Below, piece by piece: positions 1 through 7,996 of a DNA stretch of 64,000 bases (position 1 is the first letter of the stretch; every line of letters starts with the position of its first letter). Source of the stretch: an uncultured Lachnospiraceae bacterium (GTDB lineage: Bacteria; Bacillota; Clostridia; Lachnospirales; Lachnospiraceae); the NCBI GenBank assembly GCA_947625205.1, contig CANQNN010000006.1:1-64000 (forward strand). The letters are read 5' to 3'. Position numbers and translations under genes: made by a program. The notes under the pieces were generated by a model. It made no database searches. It saw only the letters and a list, made by a program, of their open reading frames with translations, and was not told the origin of the DNA.

Positions 1-28
1 ATCCCTGTTGGCACACGATTTTGCTTGC

Positions 29-52
29 AAAGTCTAGTGTGTTATACCTTTT
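29..52 (+). other. oriT of pMV158/MobV type
   Basis: The core TAGTGTGTTATAC matches the relaxase recognition site of pMV158-family plasmids, where MobM nicks between TAGTGTG and TTA. By that rule the nick falls between bases 41 and 42. A GCACAC motif upstream (11-16) and the short TTTGC/GCAAA inverted repeat just before the core (around 20-31) resemble the arms of the pMV158 site. The element encodes a MobV relaxase at 6616-7590, the expected partner. Match made from memory of the pMV158 site. Confidence 0.75.
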
Positions 53-191
53 GCGACCGCTGACGCTGGAAAGGGGCTGTCCCACGCCAGACAGACACTT
101 TTCGGCGGCAGCAGAACAGGCGGATTTTGTGGGCTGTAAGCTACACAAAACGAAGGATTTAGCAAGAGCAAAATCCGGCTGTTCGGGTGTA

Positions 192-240
192 GTTGGCATA
201 GAAAATCTTGAGGCTGTGCGGAAAGATTTTCTGTGCCAAC
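192..240. repeat. 18-bp inverted repeat with 13-base loop
   Basis: Arms 192-209 and 223-240 are complementary with one mismatch (G-T pairing in RNA). The loop is 210-222. A second weaker inverted repeat pairs CGGATTTTG (near 120) with CAAAATCCG (near 170). No T-run follows on either strand, so it is not a typical terminator. It lies between the oriT and the 3' end of the sigma-like gene and could belong to the transfer or replication origin. Confidence 0.5.
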
Positions 241-275
241 GGGGCGCAAGAGGTATATAAAACCCGCCGCAGCGA

Positions 276-1499
276 TTAGCTCCCGTATCGTATTTTCTCC
301 TGCTCCAACTCAAAGGGAATTGTCAATTTCTTCGGAAGCTCACTCATGGAGAGTTTCAGAATTTGACGGATTGCGATTTTTGCAAAGACGTTCGTTCTGC
401 TGAAATCGCCGTCTGCCAGTTTTACGATCTGAGCAGTTCCGGCAGAAAAGTCAAAACGGATTTCTCCCCATTCATCGTCGTTAGCATACCGATGTACTGC
501 TCTGTACCAGTATGCAGCGGCGGCGATTTTTTTATTTTTCTCGGTCAGCTTTAATTCCACCACGCCGAGAACATCGGCATCCACCAGATGTTCCGTCAGC
601 TTGTTCAGAGCTTTCTTGTAAGCTCGCTCCGCACCGCTGGCTGTGCTGCCCTCGAACATGACAGCAAGATCTTCAAAGGTGGGGCGTTCCTCCCATGAGC
701 CGACACGTCCGCAGGTCATGCAGATCGCATTACGCTTTTCAAGGTAAGTCTGTTCCTTGTAACTGAGCTTGTCAAAGGCAGCTTGCACCGCATCGGCACG
801 AATACCGTTCCAGAGAATGTCCGCATAGTTCCAGCTATCGTCACGGGTAACATCCTCGCCCGTTTCCTCGCTGTCCTCATCCTGCATCGTCGCATAGAAC
901 GGAACACGACTGCGGTTTTGTCTTGCAATGGTCAGATACTCGGCGGCAGTTTCTTCGGTGCAGTTTTGCTCGGCGGCGTATTCGGCAATGACTTCCTTTG
1001 CGCTCTTGCCGGAATTGTTGTAAAGCCAAGCAATGCCACGAGCGGCTTTGTATTCATCCAGAGATTTGAATGAGCCTGCTTCTTCCTGTCGGCGGCAATC
1101 CAGAAGTGCGTTACCCATGAAGTGATGGGCGTATGTCAGAAAGTCTGCTCCTTTGTCGGGATCATAATTCGGCAAGCACTCCAACATGGCAAGAACGCAA
1201 CTCAGCTTGTAATCCAGAAAACGCAACGGGTCATATCGGTCAATACCCTCGGTCAGTAGAAAGCGGTACACTCGCTTGTTCAGCCTTGGCTCGTAGTAAT
1301 GCAGGAAGTATGTAAAATAGGTCAGATCATTTTCACGGACAGCGGAAACGATGTAATCGTTGATGTCCTCCACCTTTGGCGGCACAGGGTCAAGACGGAA
1401 GATGCGCCCTGCCTGTCGCATGGTCATGGCTCCGTCCGGCACGGTAAATTGTGCCGTGCTGGCATATTCATCGGTATTCCAAAAGCGTTCTTCGGACAT
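276..1499 (-). CDS. Sigma-70-like protein of the mobile element
   Basis: A 407-residue protein. Residues about 111-145 hold a segment like sigma-70 region 2 (YDPDKGADFLTYA followed by NALLD and an arginine pair), and residues about 242-305 resemble region 4 (KEQTYLEKR, then TFEDLA, then ERAYKKALNKL). The long stretches between and the acidic linker near residue 210 are not typical of chromosomal sigma factors. The reading frame extends upstream to 1559, but GGGAGGTG lies just before the ATG at 1499, so I chose that start. It follows the DUF4062 gene on the same strand. Inferred role: transcription or replication control of the element. It could be a DNA-binding protein that no longer acts as a sigma factor. 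Confidence 0.6.
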   Translation of the reverse strand: MSEERFWNTDEYASTAQFTVPDGAMTMRQAGRIFRLDPVPPKVEDINDYIVSAVRENDLTYFTYFLHYYEPRLNKRVYRFLLTEGIDRYDPLRFLDYKLSCVLAMLECLPNYDPDKGADFLTYAHHFMGNALLDCRRQEEAGSFKSLDEYKAARGIAWLYNNSGKSAKEVIAEYAAEQNCTEETAAEYLTIARQNRSRVPFYATMQDEDSEETGEDVTRDDSWNYADILWNGIRADAVQAAFDKLSYKEQTYLEKRNAICMTCGRVGSWEERPTFEDLAVMFEGSTASGAERAYKKALNKLTEHLVDADVLGVVELKLTEKNKKIAAAAYWYRAVHRYANDDEWGEIRFDFSAGTAQIVKLADGDFSRTNVFAKIAIRQILKLSMSELPKKLTIPFELEQEKIRYGS

Positions 1500-1571
1500 T
1501 AGGCGCACCTCCCATCTATAGAAAGTCAATAATTTGTCTTTTTGAAACAGAGATTTCAAAGTACCTCTATA

Positions 1572-2693
1572 TTAGTATTCAAACTCCTTTAACTCGTTAA
1601 GCGGGTCCTTTGAAGTATCAATTCCCATACCTTCCTTCAACCAATCTGCTTTACTGTAACCGGTTCCTGTTAATTCATATATTTCGCCTTTATACCCTAC
1701 AGCTTTAACCCATCCCCATTCTATGAGTCGGTCTAATGCTTCCACCCATCTCGCTGACTCTCTTTTTGAAGTATCAGCCATAAACTGTTTGCCAGATGTT
1801 GAAATCTGGGCAGGTGAACTAAGCGTCTGCGTTTTTATGATTTGACCATCACCGTCCGCAGCATATACCAACAGAAACGCTGAGTCCACAGGGACGTTAC
1901 CGACATCATCCTGCCCTAAAGTGGGGATATCCTTCTTGGAATTTCCGATAATTAATGTTTTGGAGTCGACTTGAAACAGCTTATCGATGTCTTCATTAGT
2001 CGCTGTTGGGATTTCTTCCCATGTTAATTGGTTGTTCTCTAACTCATCGAGTCTGCTACCAATTTGGGAAAACATCTCTTTTACATCTTCTAACATTTTT
2101 TGTTGATGTTCTGCAAGTTCGGCATTTCCCTTGTTACGTTCTTCTGCCTCTTCATTGATTACATCTATTATATCTGAATATCGAACCCATCCAGCACGGT
2201 CATCAGCATAAACAATTGCATTTTTTAACGATTGTGATGCTGTATATTTTAGGCTGTTCAAATCTGTAAAAAAATCAACTGTATTTTTATCGTTTTTGAC
2301 CTTATCTCTAAAGGTATCGAGCTTTTGCATTTTGACATATTTATCAGGACCAATATCTTTTCCGTCTTCAGTAATAGCAGATGATTCCTTAATCAACACA
2401 ATAACAGGTAGTTTTTTTGCTTTTGCGTAATTGTATTCTTTTTCTGTATAACTTACATCTGCTTCTTCATCAATTGATCCATACCGTCCACCAACAACCA
2501 GAAGGTAAAAATCGCACTCGTCAATCATTTTGGTTATAACATCCCATTGACTTGTAGGCGCAGCATGAAATTGTTCCATTCCTACCGGAATAAAATTGCT
2601 CTCAAGTGCTACTCCCATCAATGCCTGCCTTTCATTCTTAAGGTCTTCGTAGGTAGAACTTATAAAAATAGAAAACTTTCGTCTGTTATTCAT
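1572..2693 (-). CDS. DUF4062 domain protein, putative defence cargo
   Basis: A 373-residue protein. Residues 6-110 carry the DUF4062 signature (IFISSTYEDLKNER at the start, LLVVGGRYGS and YTEKEYNYA further on); this family is predicted to have a TIR-like Rossmann fold and to act in signalling or defence ATPases. A charged, probably coiled-coil stretch spans about 180-222. The end (about 305-355: RWVEALDRLIEWG then YELTGTGY) looks like a winged helix. No ATPase or protease domain is present, so it may need a partner. AAGGAG precedes the ATG. The gene is richer in A+T than the element backbone genes on both sides, which suggests a cargo insertion. Function is inferred; not identified beyond domain level. 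Confidence 0.65.
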   Translation of the reverse strand: MNNRRKFSIFISSTYEDLKNERQALMGVALESNFIPVGMEQFHAAPTSQWDVITKMIDECDFYLLVVGGRYGSIDEEADVSYTEKEYNYAKAKKLPVIVLIKESSAITEDGKDIGPDKYVKMQKLDTFRDKVKNDKNTVDFFTDLNSLKYTASQSLKNAIVYADDRAGWVRYSDIIDVINEEAEERNKGNAELAEHQQKMLEDVKEMFSQIGSRLDELENNQLTWEEIPTATNEDIDKLFQVDSKTLIIGNSKKDIPTLGQDDVGNVPVDSAFLLVYAADGDGQIIKTQTLSSPAQISTSGKQFMADTSKRESARWVEALDRLIEWGWVKAVGYKGEIYELTGTGYSKADWLKEGMGIDTSKDPLNELKEFEY

Positions 2694-2725
2694 ATCATTA
2701 TTCTCCTTGTATAATTATTATTGTT

Positions 2726-3838
2726 TTACAGTATGAACATATGTGCCTCATTCAGCAAGGCATCCTGTGACATCTCCGCTTCAAAGCTGCCCTTTGCATA
2801 TTCGTGGTCGAAAATCGCACGTTCTAATTTGTCTTTTGCCAAACGCTTCATCACAGCGGCGGTCTGCTCGTCCAAAGTGCCACGGTGTAGATACTGCGTA
2901 ATCGTGTTCATGCGGCGTGTGTAGATTGTCTTAATCGGATGATCGTCCGCAAGCTCTCGCTGCTCTCTGCCTTTGAGATTGCCGATCTGACGGCAGGTGC
3001 GCCCACGCTTGTCCCCCGGCGCAAGTCCTCCGCAGTATTTTGTCTGCCTTGCATCGGTGGTCAGAAACCATTTGCCGCAGATGGGGCATAACCTCGGTGC
3101 ATGACCGACACACAATCCCTCAAACAAATCGGAACGGAACATTCCCACAAAGGAAACGTAGTGCATACGCTTTACAAGCTGTGTTATACCTTTCTCAGGC
3201 ATGACAGCGGACACATATTGCATCGTGGTATTGGTCAACTGCATCCACGTGGAATTGTCGGGAGATAATGTTTCATCCTTGGGAAAATGCTCTGCAAAAG
3301 CGGCGGCATATCCGTCCGGTGTGCGCTGGCTGTCGTGGAGCGCATGAGCGAAAGCGGTCATAAATTGCTTGTAAATCTGCAATGTGCCGCCGAGCTGTGC
3401 TATGACTTGTATCAGCTTCAAAACACCGACACCACGGCTGTATTTCTCGTCAAAGGCAGCAACCGCACCGATTTCCTGTGCCGCCTTAATGTACGCAATG
3501 ATATTTTCTATGTGTGCTTCATCGAAAAGCCGGTGAATTTCTGTTTCGTCTGTTGCCAAATCCAGAAAAGAGAACGGCTCCGTTTTCTGCAAGAAACGGA
3601 TGATTTTCAGCAGAGCTTTTTCTGCCACAGGGAACACGGACACATCCACGTTGCCCGTACCGAGCATGAGAATGATTTCGGTCAACGGCTGGCAGAGCGT
3701 TGTTAGTTTTGCGATCTGTTCATCGGTGATGTTGAGTGCGGCACAGCCAATCGTGCCGATGGGAACGGTCTGCTTGCCGTATGTTACCTTGTCCTGCCAA
3801 AAATCAAGCGTCAGCAGATTTTGATTAAGGATGCTCAT
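2726..3838 (-). CDS. DUF6076-like zinc-binding protein
   Basis: A 370-residue protein with a C-terminal zinc-binding pattern: C251, C254, C269 and C282, followed by a basic stretch. The layout, a long helical N-terminal part followed by a CPxCG module, resembles proteins annotated as DUF6076 or CGNR-type zinc fingers in Clostridia mobile elements; I recognise the type, not a function. The ATG at 3838 is preceded by GGAGGCGGG. It is divergent from the primase gene and shares a 250-base intergenic region holding an extended -10 box and TGTCATG repeats. A DNA-binding or replication-control role is possible. Confidence 0.5.
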   Translation of the reverse strand: MSILNQNLLTLDFWQDKVTYGKQTVPIGTIGCAALNITDEQIAKLTTLCQPLTEIILMLGTGNVDVSVFPVAEKALLKIIRFLQKTEPFSFLDLATDETEIHRLFDEAHIENIIAYIKAAQEIGAVAAFDEKYSRGVGVLKLIQVIAQLGGTLQIYKQFMTAFAHALHDSQRTPDGYAAAFAEHFPKDETLSPDNSTWMQLTNTTMQYVSAVMPEKGITQLVKRMHYVSFVGMFRSDLFEGLCVGHAPRLCPICGKWFLTTDARQTKYCGGLAPGDKRGRTCRQIGNLKGREQRELADDHPIKTIYTRRMNTITQYLHRGTLDEQTAAVMKRLAKDKLERAIFDHEYAKGSFEAEMSQDALLNEAHMFIL

Positions 3839-3854
3839 GTGCCCGCCTCCAATC

Positions 3855-4001
3855 TGTCATGTTTTTTCTTTTCTCCTATTATACCATACATTTGTGACAA
3901 AATATAGAACAACGGCTGATTTTTTCGCCGTATTCATCCAAGATTTTACGCTGTTTTGTGCTGAAACGCCTTGTCATGTTTTTTGAAATGAGCTTGTCAT
4001 G
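3855..4001. repeat. TGTCATG direct repeats in divergent promoter region
   Basis: TGTCATGTTTTTT occurs exactly at 3855-3867 and 3972-3984, and TGTCATG again at 3995-4001, all on the + strand. They flank the divergent start region of the DUF6076-like and primase genes. They could be binding sites for an element-encoded regulator or initiator. No binding protein can be assigned from sequence. Confidence 0.4.
3878..3883 (-). promoter_or_regulatory. Extended -10 promoter of DUF6076-like gene
   Basis: On the minus strand the sequence reads TGGTATAAT, an extended -10 box, about 40 bases before the ATG at 3838. No good -35 box is seen, as is usual with extended -10 promoters. Confidence 0.5.
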
Positions 4002-4089
4002 CCATTAGCCTGTTTTTTTCGATTTTCCTCATAATATACACGAGGGGATGAAAAATCGTCCCTATCAATAAGAATTATGGAGGAATGCG

Positions 4090-4710
4090 ATGAATGTATT
4101 CGGAACAGTAAAGACAAGCATCAACACAAGAGAAGCAGCGGCGAGGTACGGCGTGGAAGTCAACCGTCACGGGAAAGCACTCTGCCCGTTCCACAATGAC
4201 CGCAATCCGAGCCTGTTTGTGGACGATGACCATTACCATTGTTTCGCTTGCGGCGAACATGGGGACGTGATCGACTTCACAGCAAAGCTCTTTGGTCTGA
4301 AATTGTATGAAGCAGCACAAAAGCTGGCATACGACTTCGGCATTACGCAGGACAAGCCGCCCACCAAGGCAATGCAGGAAAAACAGAATATGAAAAGCGA
4401 AGCACAGCGACTCAGAGAAAATGAGAAGCTGTGCTTTTCTGCGCTCTTGGAGTATATGAAATTACTTCAAGAATGGAAGCGGCTGTATGCACCGAGGACA
4501 CCGGAAGAAGAATGGCATCCGCATTTTATTGAAGCCTGTGACCGGCTTGACTATGTGGAATATCTGGTGGACACGCTCATCGGCGGCGATTCCTATGAGC
4601 GCAATGAGGTCATTGAATTGTTGATGACCGACAGCAAACTGAAAAAACTGCAAAGGTATCTGGAAAAAGTGAAGAAGGAGGAAAAGCATATTGGCGAACA
4701 ACAACTTTGA
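4090..4710 (+). CDS. CHC2 zinc-finger primase-like protein
   Basis: A 206-residue protein whose first 75 residues match the DnaG-type CHC2 zinc finger: C32, H35, C51 and C54, with the typical CPFHNDRNPSL and HCFACGEHGDVIDF signatures. The TOPRIM catalytic domain of a full DnaG is absent; the rest is helical and charged. In such elements this short primase-like protein works beside a separate helicase, here the next gene, which starts inside its last 20 bases. Inferred role: initiation of element replication after excision. GGAGGA precedes the ATG. Confidence 0.8.
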   Translation: MNVFGTVKTSINTREAAARYGVEVNRHGKALCPFHNDRNPSLFVDDDHYHCFACGEHGDVIDFTAKLFGLKLYEAAQKLAYDFGITQDKPPTKAMQEKQNMKSEAQRLRENEKLCFSALLEYMKLLQEWKRLYAPRTPEEEWHPHFIEACDRLDYVEYLVDTLIGGDSYERNEVIELLMTDSKLKKLQRYLEKVKKEEKHIGEQQL

Positions 4711-6010
4711 TGGCATGGAGCAGCCCTCTTGGTATGACGGCAAGATGATTGATGAGATCGCATTTTGCGGCTCATTTCTGCATCAGCACCCAATGAAGTG
4801 TGTCCGAGGGCGGTTGTTCACCGTGGACGGCATGATTGAGGACGAGGGCAAAATCCAGCAAATGATTTTAGATGAGGTCATGAGCTGCCAGAGCATCGGC
4901 ATTGCAAAGAAGGTAAAAAGCCTTTTTGATACCCTAAAGCTCATGGCATACTCTGACCCGTTACCCATCGAAACAGACCGCATCCACATGGCAAACGGCA
5001 CGTATTTTCTAAACGGCACATTTACCGAGGACAAGACCTACTGCAATAACCGCATGAAAGTCAAGTATAATCCGGGCGCACCGCAGCCGCAGCGATGGCT
5101 GCATTTCCTGTCCGATCTGCTCGTGCCGGAGGATATTCCCACCTTGCAGGAGTATTTGGGGTACTGCCTTATTCCGTCAACCAAGGGGCAGAAAATGCTC
5201 ATGCTTATCGGCAAGGGCGGCGAGGGCAAAAGCCGCATAGGGCTTGTGATGCGCTCCATCCTCGGTGACAGCATGAACACCACCAGCATTCAGAAAATCG
5301 AAAACAACCGTTTCAGCCGAGCCGATCTGGAAAACAAGCTGCTGATGGTGGACGATGATATGGATATGAGCGCACTTCCCAAAACCAATTATATCAAGTC
5401 CATTGTTACAGCCGAGTGCAAAATGGATTTGGAACGCAAGGGTGTACAGAGCTATCAAAGTCAACTGTACGCTCGTTTTTTATGCTTCGGCAACGGAGCG
5501 TTGACCGCCCTGCATGACCAGTCCGATGGCTTTTTTCGCCGTCAGATCGTACTGACCACCAAGGACAGACCCGCTGACCGCACAGACGATCCTTTTCTCG
5601 TGGAAAAGCTCATGTCCGAGATGGAGGGTATTTCCCTTTGGTGCTTGGAGGGACTGCATCGACTGCTTGCAAATAATTATCAGTTCACCATCAGCGGACA
5701 AGCCATTGAGAATGTGGAAACGGTCAAGCGAAGCAGCAACAATGTCATTGAGTTCTTGCAATCGGAGGGATATATCCGCTTCAAGGCTGACAGTGAAGCA
5801 AGCTCCAAGGCACTCTATGAAGCCTACAAACTCTGGTGCGAGGACAATGTGCGAAAACCCATGTCGGCAAACAGACTCAGCTCTGAGCTTGCTCAAAATG
5901 AGCGTCTTTACAACGTGGAAGCTACCAACAACATCTATGCCGGAGGAAAGCGGGTGCGTGGCTTTGTCGGAATTGAGGTGCTGGCGAAGTCCTCTTTTCT
6001 AAAATGGTGA
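4691..6010 (+). CDS. P4/D5-family phage or plasmid primase-helicase
   Basis: A 439-residue protein of the superfamily III helicase type. Walker A is GKGGEGKS at 174-181 and Walker B ends in DDD at 221-223. The region after it (about 260-330) fits the P4 C-terminal type: a FLCFGNGAL segment, then FFRRQIVLTTK. Residues 385-425 probably form the C-terminal winged helix (ALYEAYKLWCED). The start is TTG at 4691, 20 bases inside the primase gene, with AAGGAGG just upstream, so the two are probably translationally coupled. Likely role: unwinding element DNA during replication. Confidence 0.8.
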   Translation: MANNNFDGMEQPSWYDGKMIDEIAFCGSFLHQHPMKCVRGRLFTVDGMIEDEGKIQQMILDEVMSCQSIGIAKKVKSLFDTLKLMAYSDPLPIETDRIHMANGTYFLNGTFTEDKTYCNNRMKVKYNPGAPQPQRWLHFLSDLLVPEDIPTLQEYLGYCLIPSTKGQKMLMLIGKGGEGKSRIGLVMRSILGDSMNTTSIQKIENNRFSRADLENKLLMVDDDMDMSALPKTNYIKSIVTAECKMDLERKGVQSYQSQLYARFLCFGNGALTALHDQSDGFFRRQIVLTTKDRPADRTDDPFLVEKLMSEMEGISLWCLEGLHRLLANNYQFTISGQAIENVETVKRSSNNVIEFLQSEGYIRFKADSEASSKALYEAYKLWCEDNVRKPMSANRLSSELAQNERLYNVEATNNIYAGGKRVRGFVGIEVLAKSSFLKW

Positions 6011-6020
6011 GCGAAGTGAA

Positions 6021-6058
6021 AAAGTGCTGTACGTACCGTACAGTACGTACGGCACTTT
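6021..6058 (+). terminator. GTAC-rich hairpin terminator after the helicase gene
   Basis: Arms 6021-6036 and 6043-6058 pair over 16 bases with one mismatch around the loop CGTACA, followed by only a short T-run. The stem contains GTACGTAC on both sides. It starts about 10 bases after the helicase stop codon, as a terminator would. The repeated GTAC core could also serve as a protein-binding or origin site. Confidence 0.6.
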
Positions 6059-6159
6059 TGAAGTCCATCGTTAATACGGGCATTGAAAATGATGCAAAAA
6101 ATCAATGCTTAAAATCAAGCCTTGTGCAATCCGTGAGGATTTACACCGCAGGAAGTACA

Positions 6160-6380
6160 GAAATCATCATTCGGTGATTTACCAAACAGCAAAGCCAATT
6201 CACGGAACTGTGGTGTTTCTTCCGTTTCGGTCTGCTCTCCCACAAAACAGCAAACCTGATAGGGTGCTGTTGTGGACAGGACTACGCAGAACGAAATCTG
6301 AGAGGAAAACGCCATTTTCAAAATCATCATTTATCGGTGACAGCAGTTCACCGCACAGCAAACCAATATCACGAAATTAT
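6160..6380 (+). repeat. Imperfect direct repeats before the HTH gene
   Basis: This gene-free stretch (6011-6394) holds two related blocks, about 6163-6207 and 6325-6378. Both contain, in order, ATCATCATT, CGGTGA, ACAGCAAA, CCAAT and TCACG, with different spacing. In the second block CGGTGA and TCACCG form a small hairpin. A further ACAGCAAACC lies near 6249. No coding sense was found. An origin, an operator or a second transfer-related site is possible. Confidence 0.35.
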
Positions 6381-6394
6381 GGAGGAATTTTTGT

Positions 6395-6616
6395 ATGAAA
6401 TCGAATTTGAGAAATGAAATCAAGTCGTACATTGTACGGCAAGGGATGACCATGCAGGAGGTCGTGGACCTTCTTGCGGATGAATACGGATGGAGCGACA
6501 GTGTTTCCAACCTGTCCAACAAGCTCCAGCGTGAATCGCTCCGCTATACCGAAGCGGTACAGCTTGCCGATGTGCTGGGCTTTGAGATCGTATGGAGAAA
6601 GAGGGGTGATCGCTAA
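6395..6616 (+). CDS. Small helix-turn-helix protein
   Basis: A 73-residue protein with a compact HTH pattern (MTMQEVVDLL, then VSNLSNKLQRESLRYTEA, then ADVLGFEIVW), like small XRE-type regulators found before mobilization genes. GGAGGA precedes the ATG. Its TAA overlaps the ATG of the relaxase gene by one base, so the two are probably translated together. Likely a regulator or accessory protein of mobilization. Confidence 0.65.
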   Translation: MKSNLRNEIKSYIVRQGMTMQEVVDLLADEYGWSDSVSNLSNKLQRESLRYTEAVQLADVLGFEIVWRKRGDR

Positions 6617-7590
6617 TGGCAGCTCCGCAGTACGCTATTTTACGCTTTGCCAAGTATAAGGGACCGGAGATCAGCGGCATTGAAGCGCATAATGAGCGAA
6701 CCAAGGAGAAATACGCAAGCAATCCCGACATTGACCCGTCCCGTACTCATTTGAATTTCCACCTTATCAAGCCGGAACGCAAATATCGTGCTGAATCCGA
6801 AAAGCAGATTGCAGAAGCTGGATGCCGCACACGCTCTGATAGTGTTCGTGTGGTGGAAGCTCTGATTACCGCTACACCGGAGTTTTTCAAGGGCAAGAAA
6901 AGAGCCGAGATCAAAGAGTTCTTTAGTGAAGCCTTGGAGTTCATCAAGCAGAATCAAGCCCCCGAAACCATCATATCCGCCGTGGTGCATTTGGACGAGA
7001 AATCTCCCCATATGCACCTTTGTTTTGTTCCGCTGACGGAGGACAAGCGTTTATGCGCCAAGGAGATTTTGGGGAACAAGAAGAAGCTGACCAAGTGGCA
7101 GGACAAGTATTGGGAACACATGGTAAAGAAATATCCCGATCTGGAACGTGGGGAAAGTGCCAGCGAGACCGGGCGTGACCATATCCCAACAAGGGTATTC
7201 AGGCAGATGGCTCGTCTGAACAAGCAGCATGACAAGCTGGCAGAACTGCTCTCTGATATGAAGTTCACGAACTACAAGGAGCGCTCTGTACAGATTGCGG
7301 CGTTTCTTGAAAAGTATATCCCCGATGTTGCTGCTATGGAAACGCAGATGAAGAAATACGAAAAGTTTTTCAAGACAGCGGACGGCAAGCAGAAAGCATT
7401 GGAAAAGAAAAATTCCGATCTGTCCGCTGCTCTGGAAGAAAGCGAAAAAGAAAGCACCGTCAAGAAGTTGCAGGAAATGCGGTTGCACAGCGATTATGAG
7501 CGTATCAAGGGTATTCTTGACCGCATCCCGCCGGAGATCATCCGAGAGTACACCCACCGGAGTACACAGAAACACGATATTCACCGATAA
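6616..7590 (+). CDS. MobV-family relaxase (Mob/Pre)
   Basis: A 324-residue protein. The N-terminal MobV motif is present (HNERTKEKY then NPDIDPSRT, residues 25-44), as is the metal-binding histidine motif H125-x-D127-E128-x3-H132-x-H134. Family role: nicks oriT on one strand and stays attached during transfer. The C-terminal part (about 240-300) is a lysine- and glutamate-rich coiled coil. It is shorter than plasmid Mob/Pre proteins of more than 400 residues, but the catalytic half is complete. The matching oriT lies at the left of the window. Translation is coupled to the upstream HTH gene. Confidence 0.88.
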   Translation: MAAPQYAILRFAKYKGPEISGIEAHNERTKEKYASNPDIDPSRTHLNFHLIKPERKYRAESEKQIAEAGCRTRSDSVRVVEALITATPEFFKGKKRAEIKEFFSEALEFIKQNQAPETIISAVVHLDEKSPHMHLCFVPLTEDKRLCAKEILGNKKKLTKWQDKYWEHMVKKYPDLERGESASETGRDHIPTRVFRQMARLNKQHDKLAELLSDMKFTNYKERSVQIAAFLEKYIPDVAAMETQMKKYEKFFKTADGKQKALEKKNSDLSAALEESEKESTVKKLQEMRLHSDYERIKGILDRIPPEIIREYTHRSTQKHDIHR

Positions 7591-7605
7591 GAAAGGATTT
7601 TGCCT

Positions 7606-7986
7606 ATGAAGAAGAAAAACAAGACCTATACTGTAACCCAGCTTAACAAGATGATGATGCATGATGACCTCTCCTTATGGGAGATCATCGAAGCCTGCGC
7701 GTTCATCGACATCTGCTATTATGAGCCAACAGAGAACCCGTCCAAGGAGCAAGAGGACGAATGGTGCAGGATGCGTGGAGAATATGAGCCGGAGCCTACT
7801 CTTGAAAATACTTCGTTCTATGTCACCGAGCCTGACGGAACGAAGTATTTTTATTGCGGCAACACCCGCACAAAAGTAACGGAGTTCTTTTCTCCCAACG
7901 GACAGACCTTGGATAAGGTAATCGAAAATCTTGTCCGTTTCGCCGCAGGAAATACAGTGTCCGCAAATATTTCGATGAATTGTTAA
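7606..7986 (+). CDS. Hypothetical protein of the mobile element
   Basis: A 126-residue acidic protein with no domain I recognise. It begins with a lysine-rich stretch and has a rigid-looking central part with many aromatic residues. The frame opens at TTG 7600, but GAAAGGA at 7591-7597 is better placed for the ATG at 7606. It lies 15 bases after the relaxase gene and is probably cotranscribed with it, so an accessory role in mobilization or element maintenance is possible. Confidence 0.55.
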   Translation: MKKKNKTYTVTQLNKMMMHDDLSLWEIIEACAFIDICYYEPTENPSKEQEDEWCRMRGEYEPEPTLENTSFYVTEPDGTKYFYCGNTRTKVTEFFSPNGQTLDKVIENLVRFAAGNTVSANISMNC

Positions 7987-7996
7987 CAGAATCGCA

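Noticed and set aside
3170-3205. Second oriT-like TGTGTTATACC sequence
   Set aside because: Only the GTGTTATACC part matches; the TAGTG nick half and the inverted arms are absent, and it lies in coding sequence.
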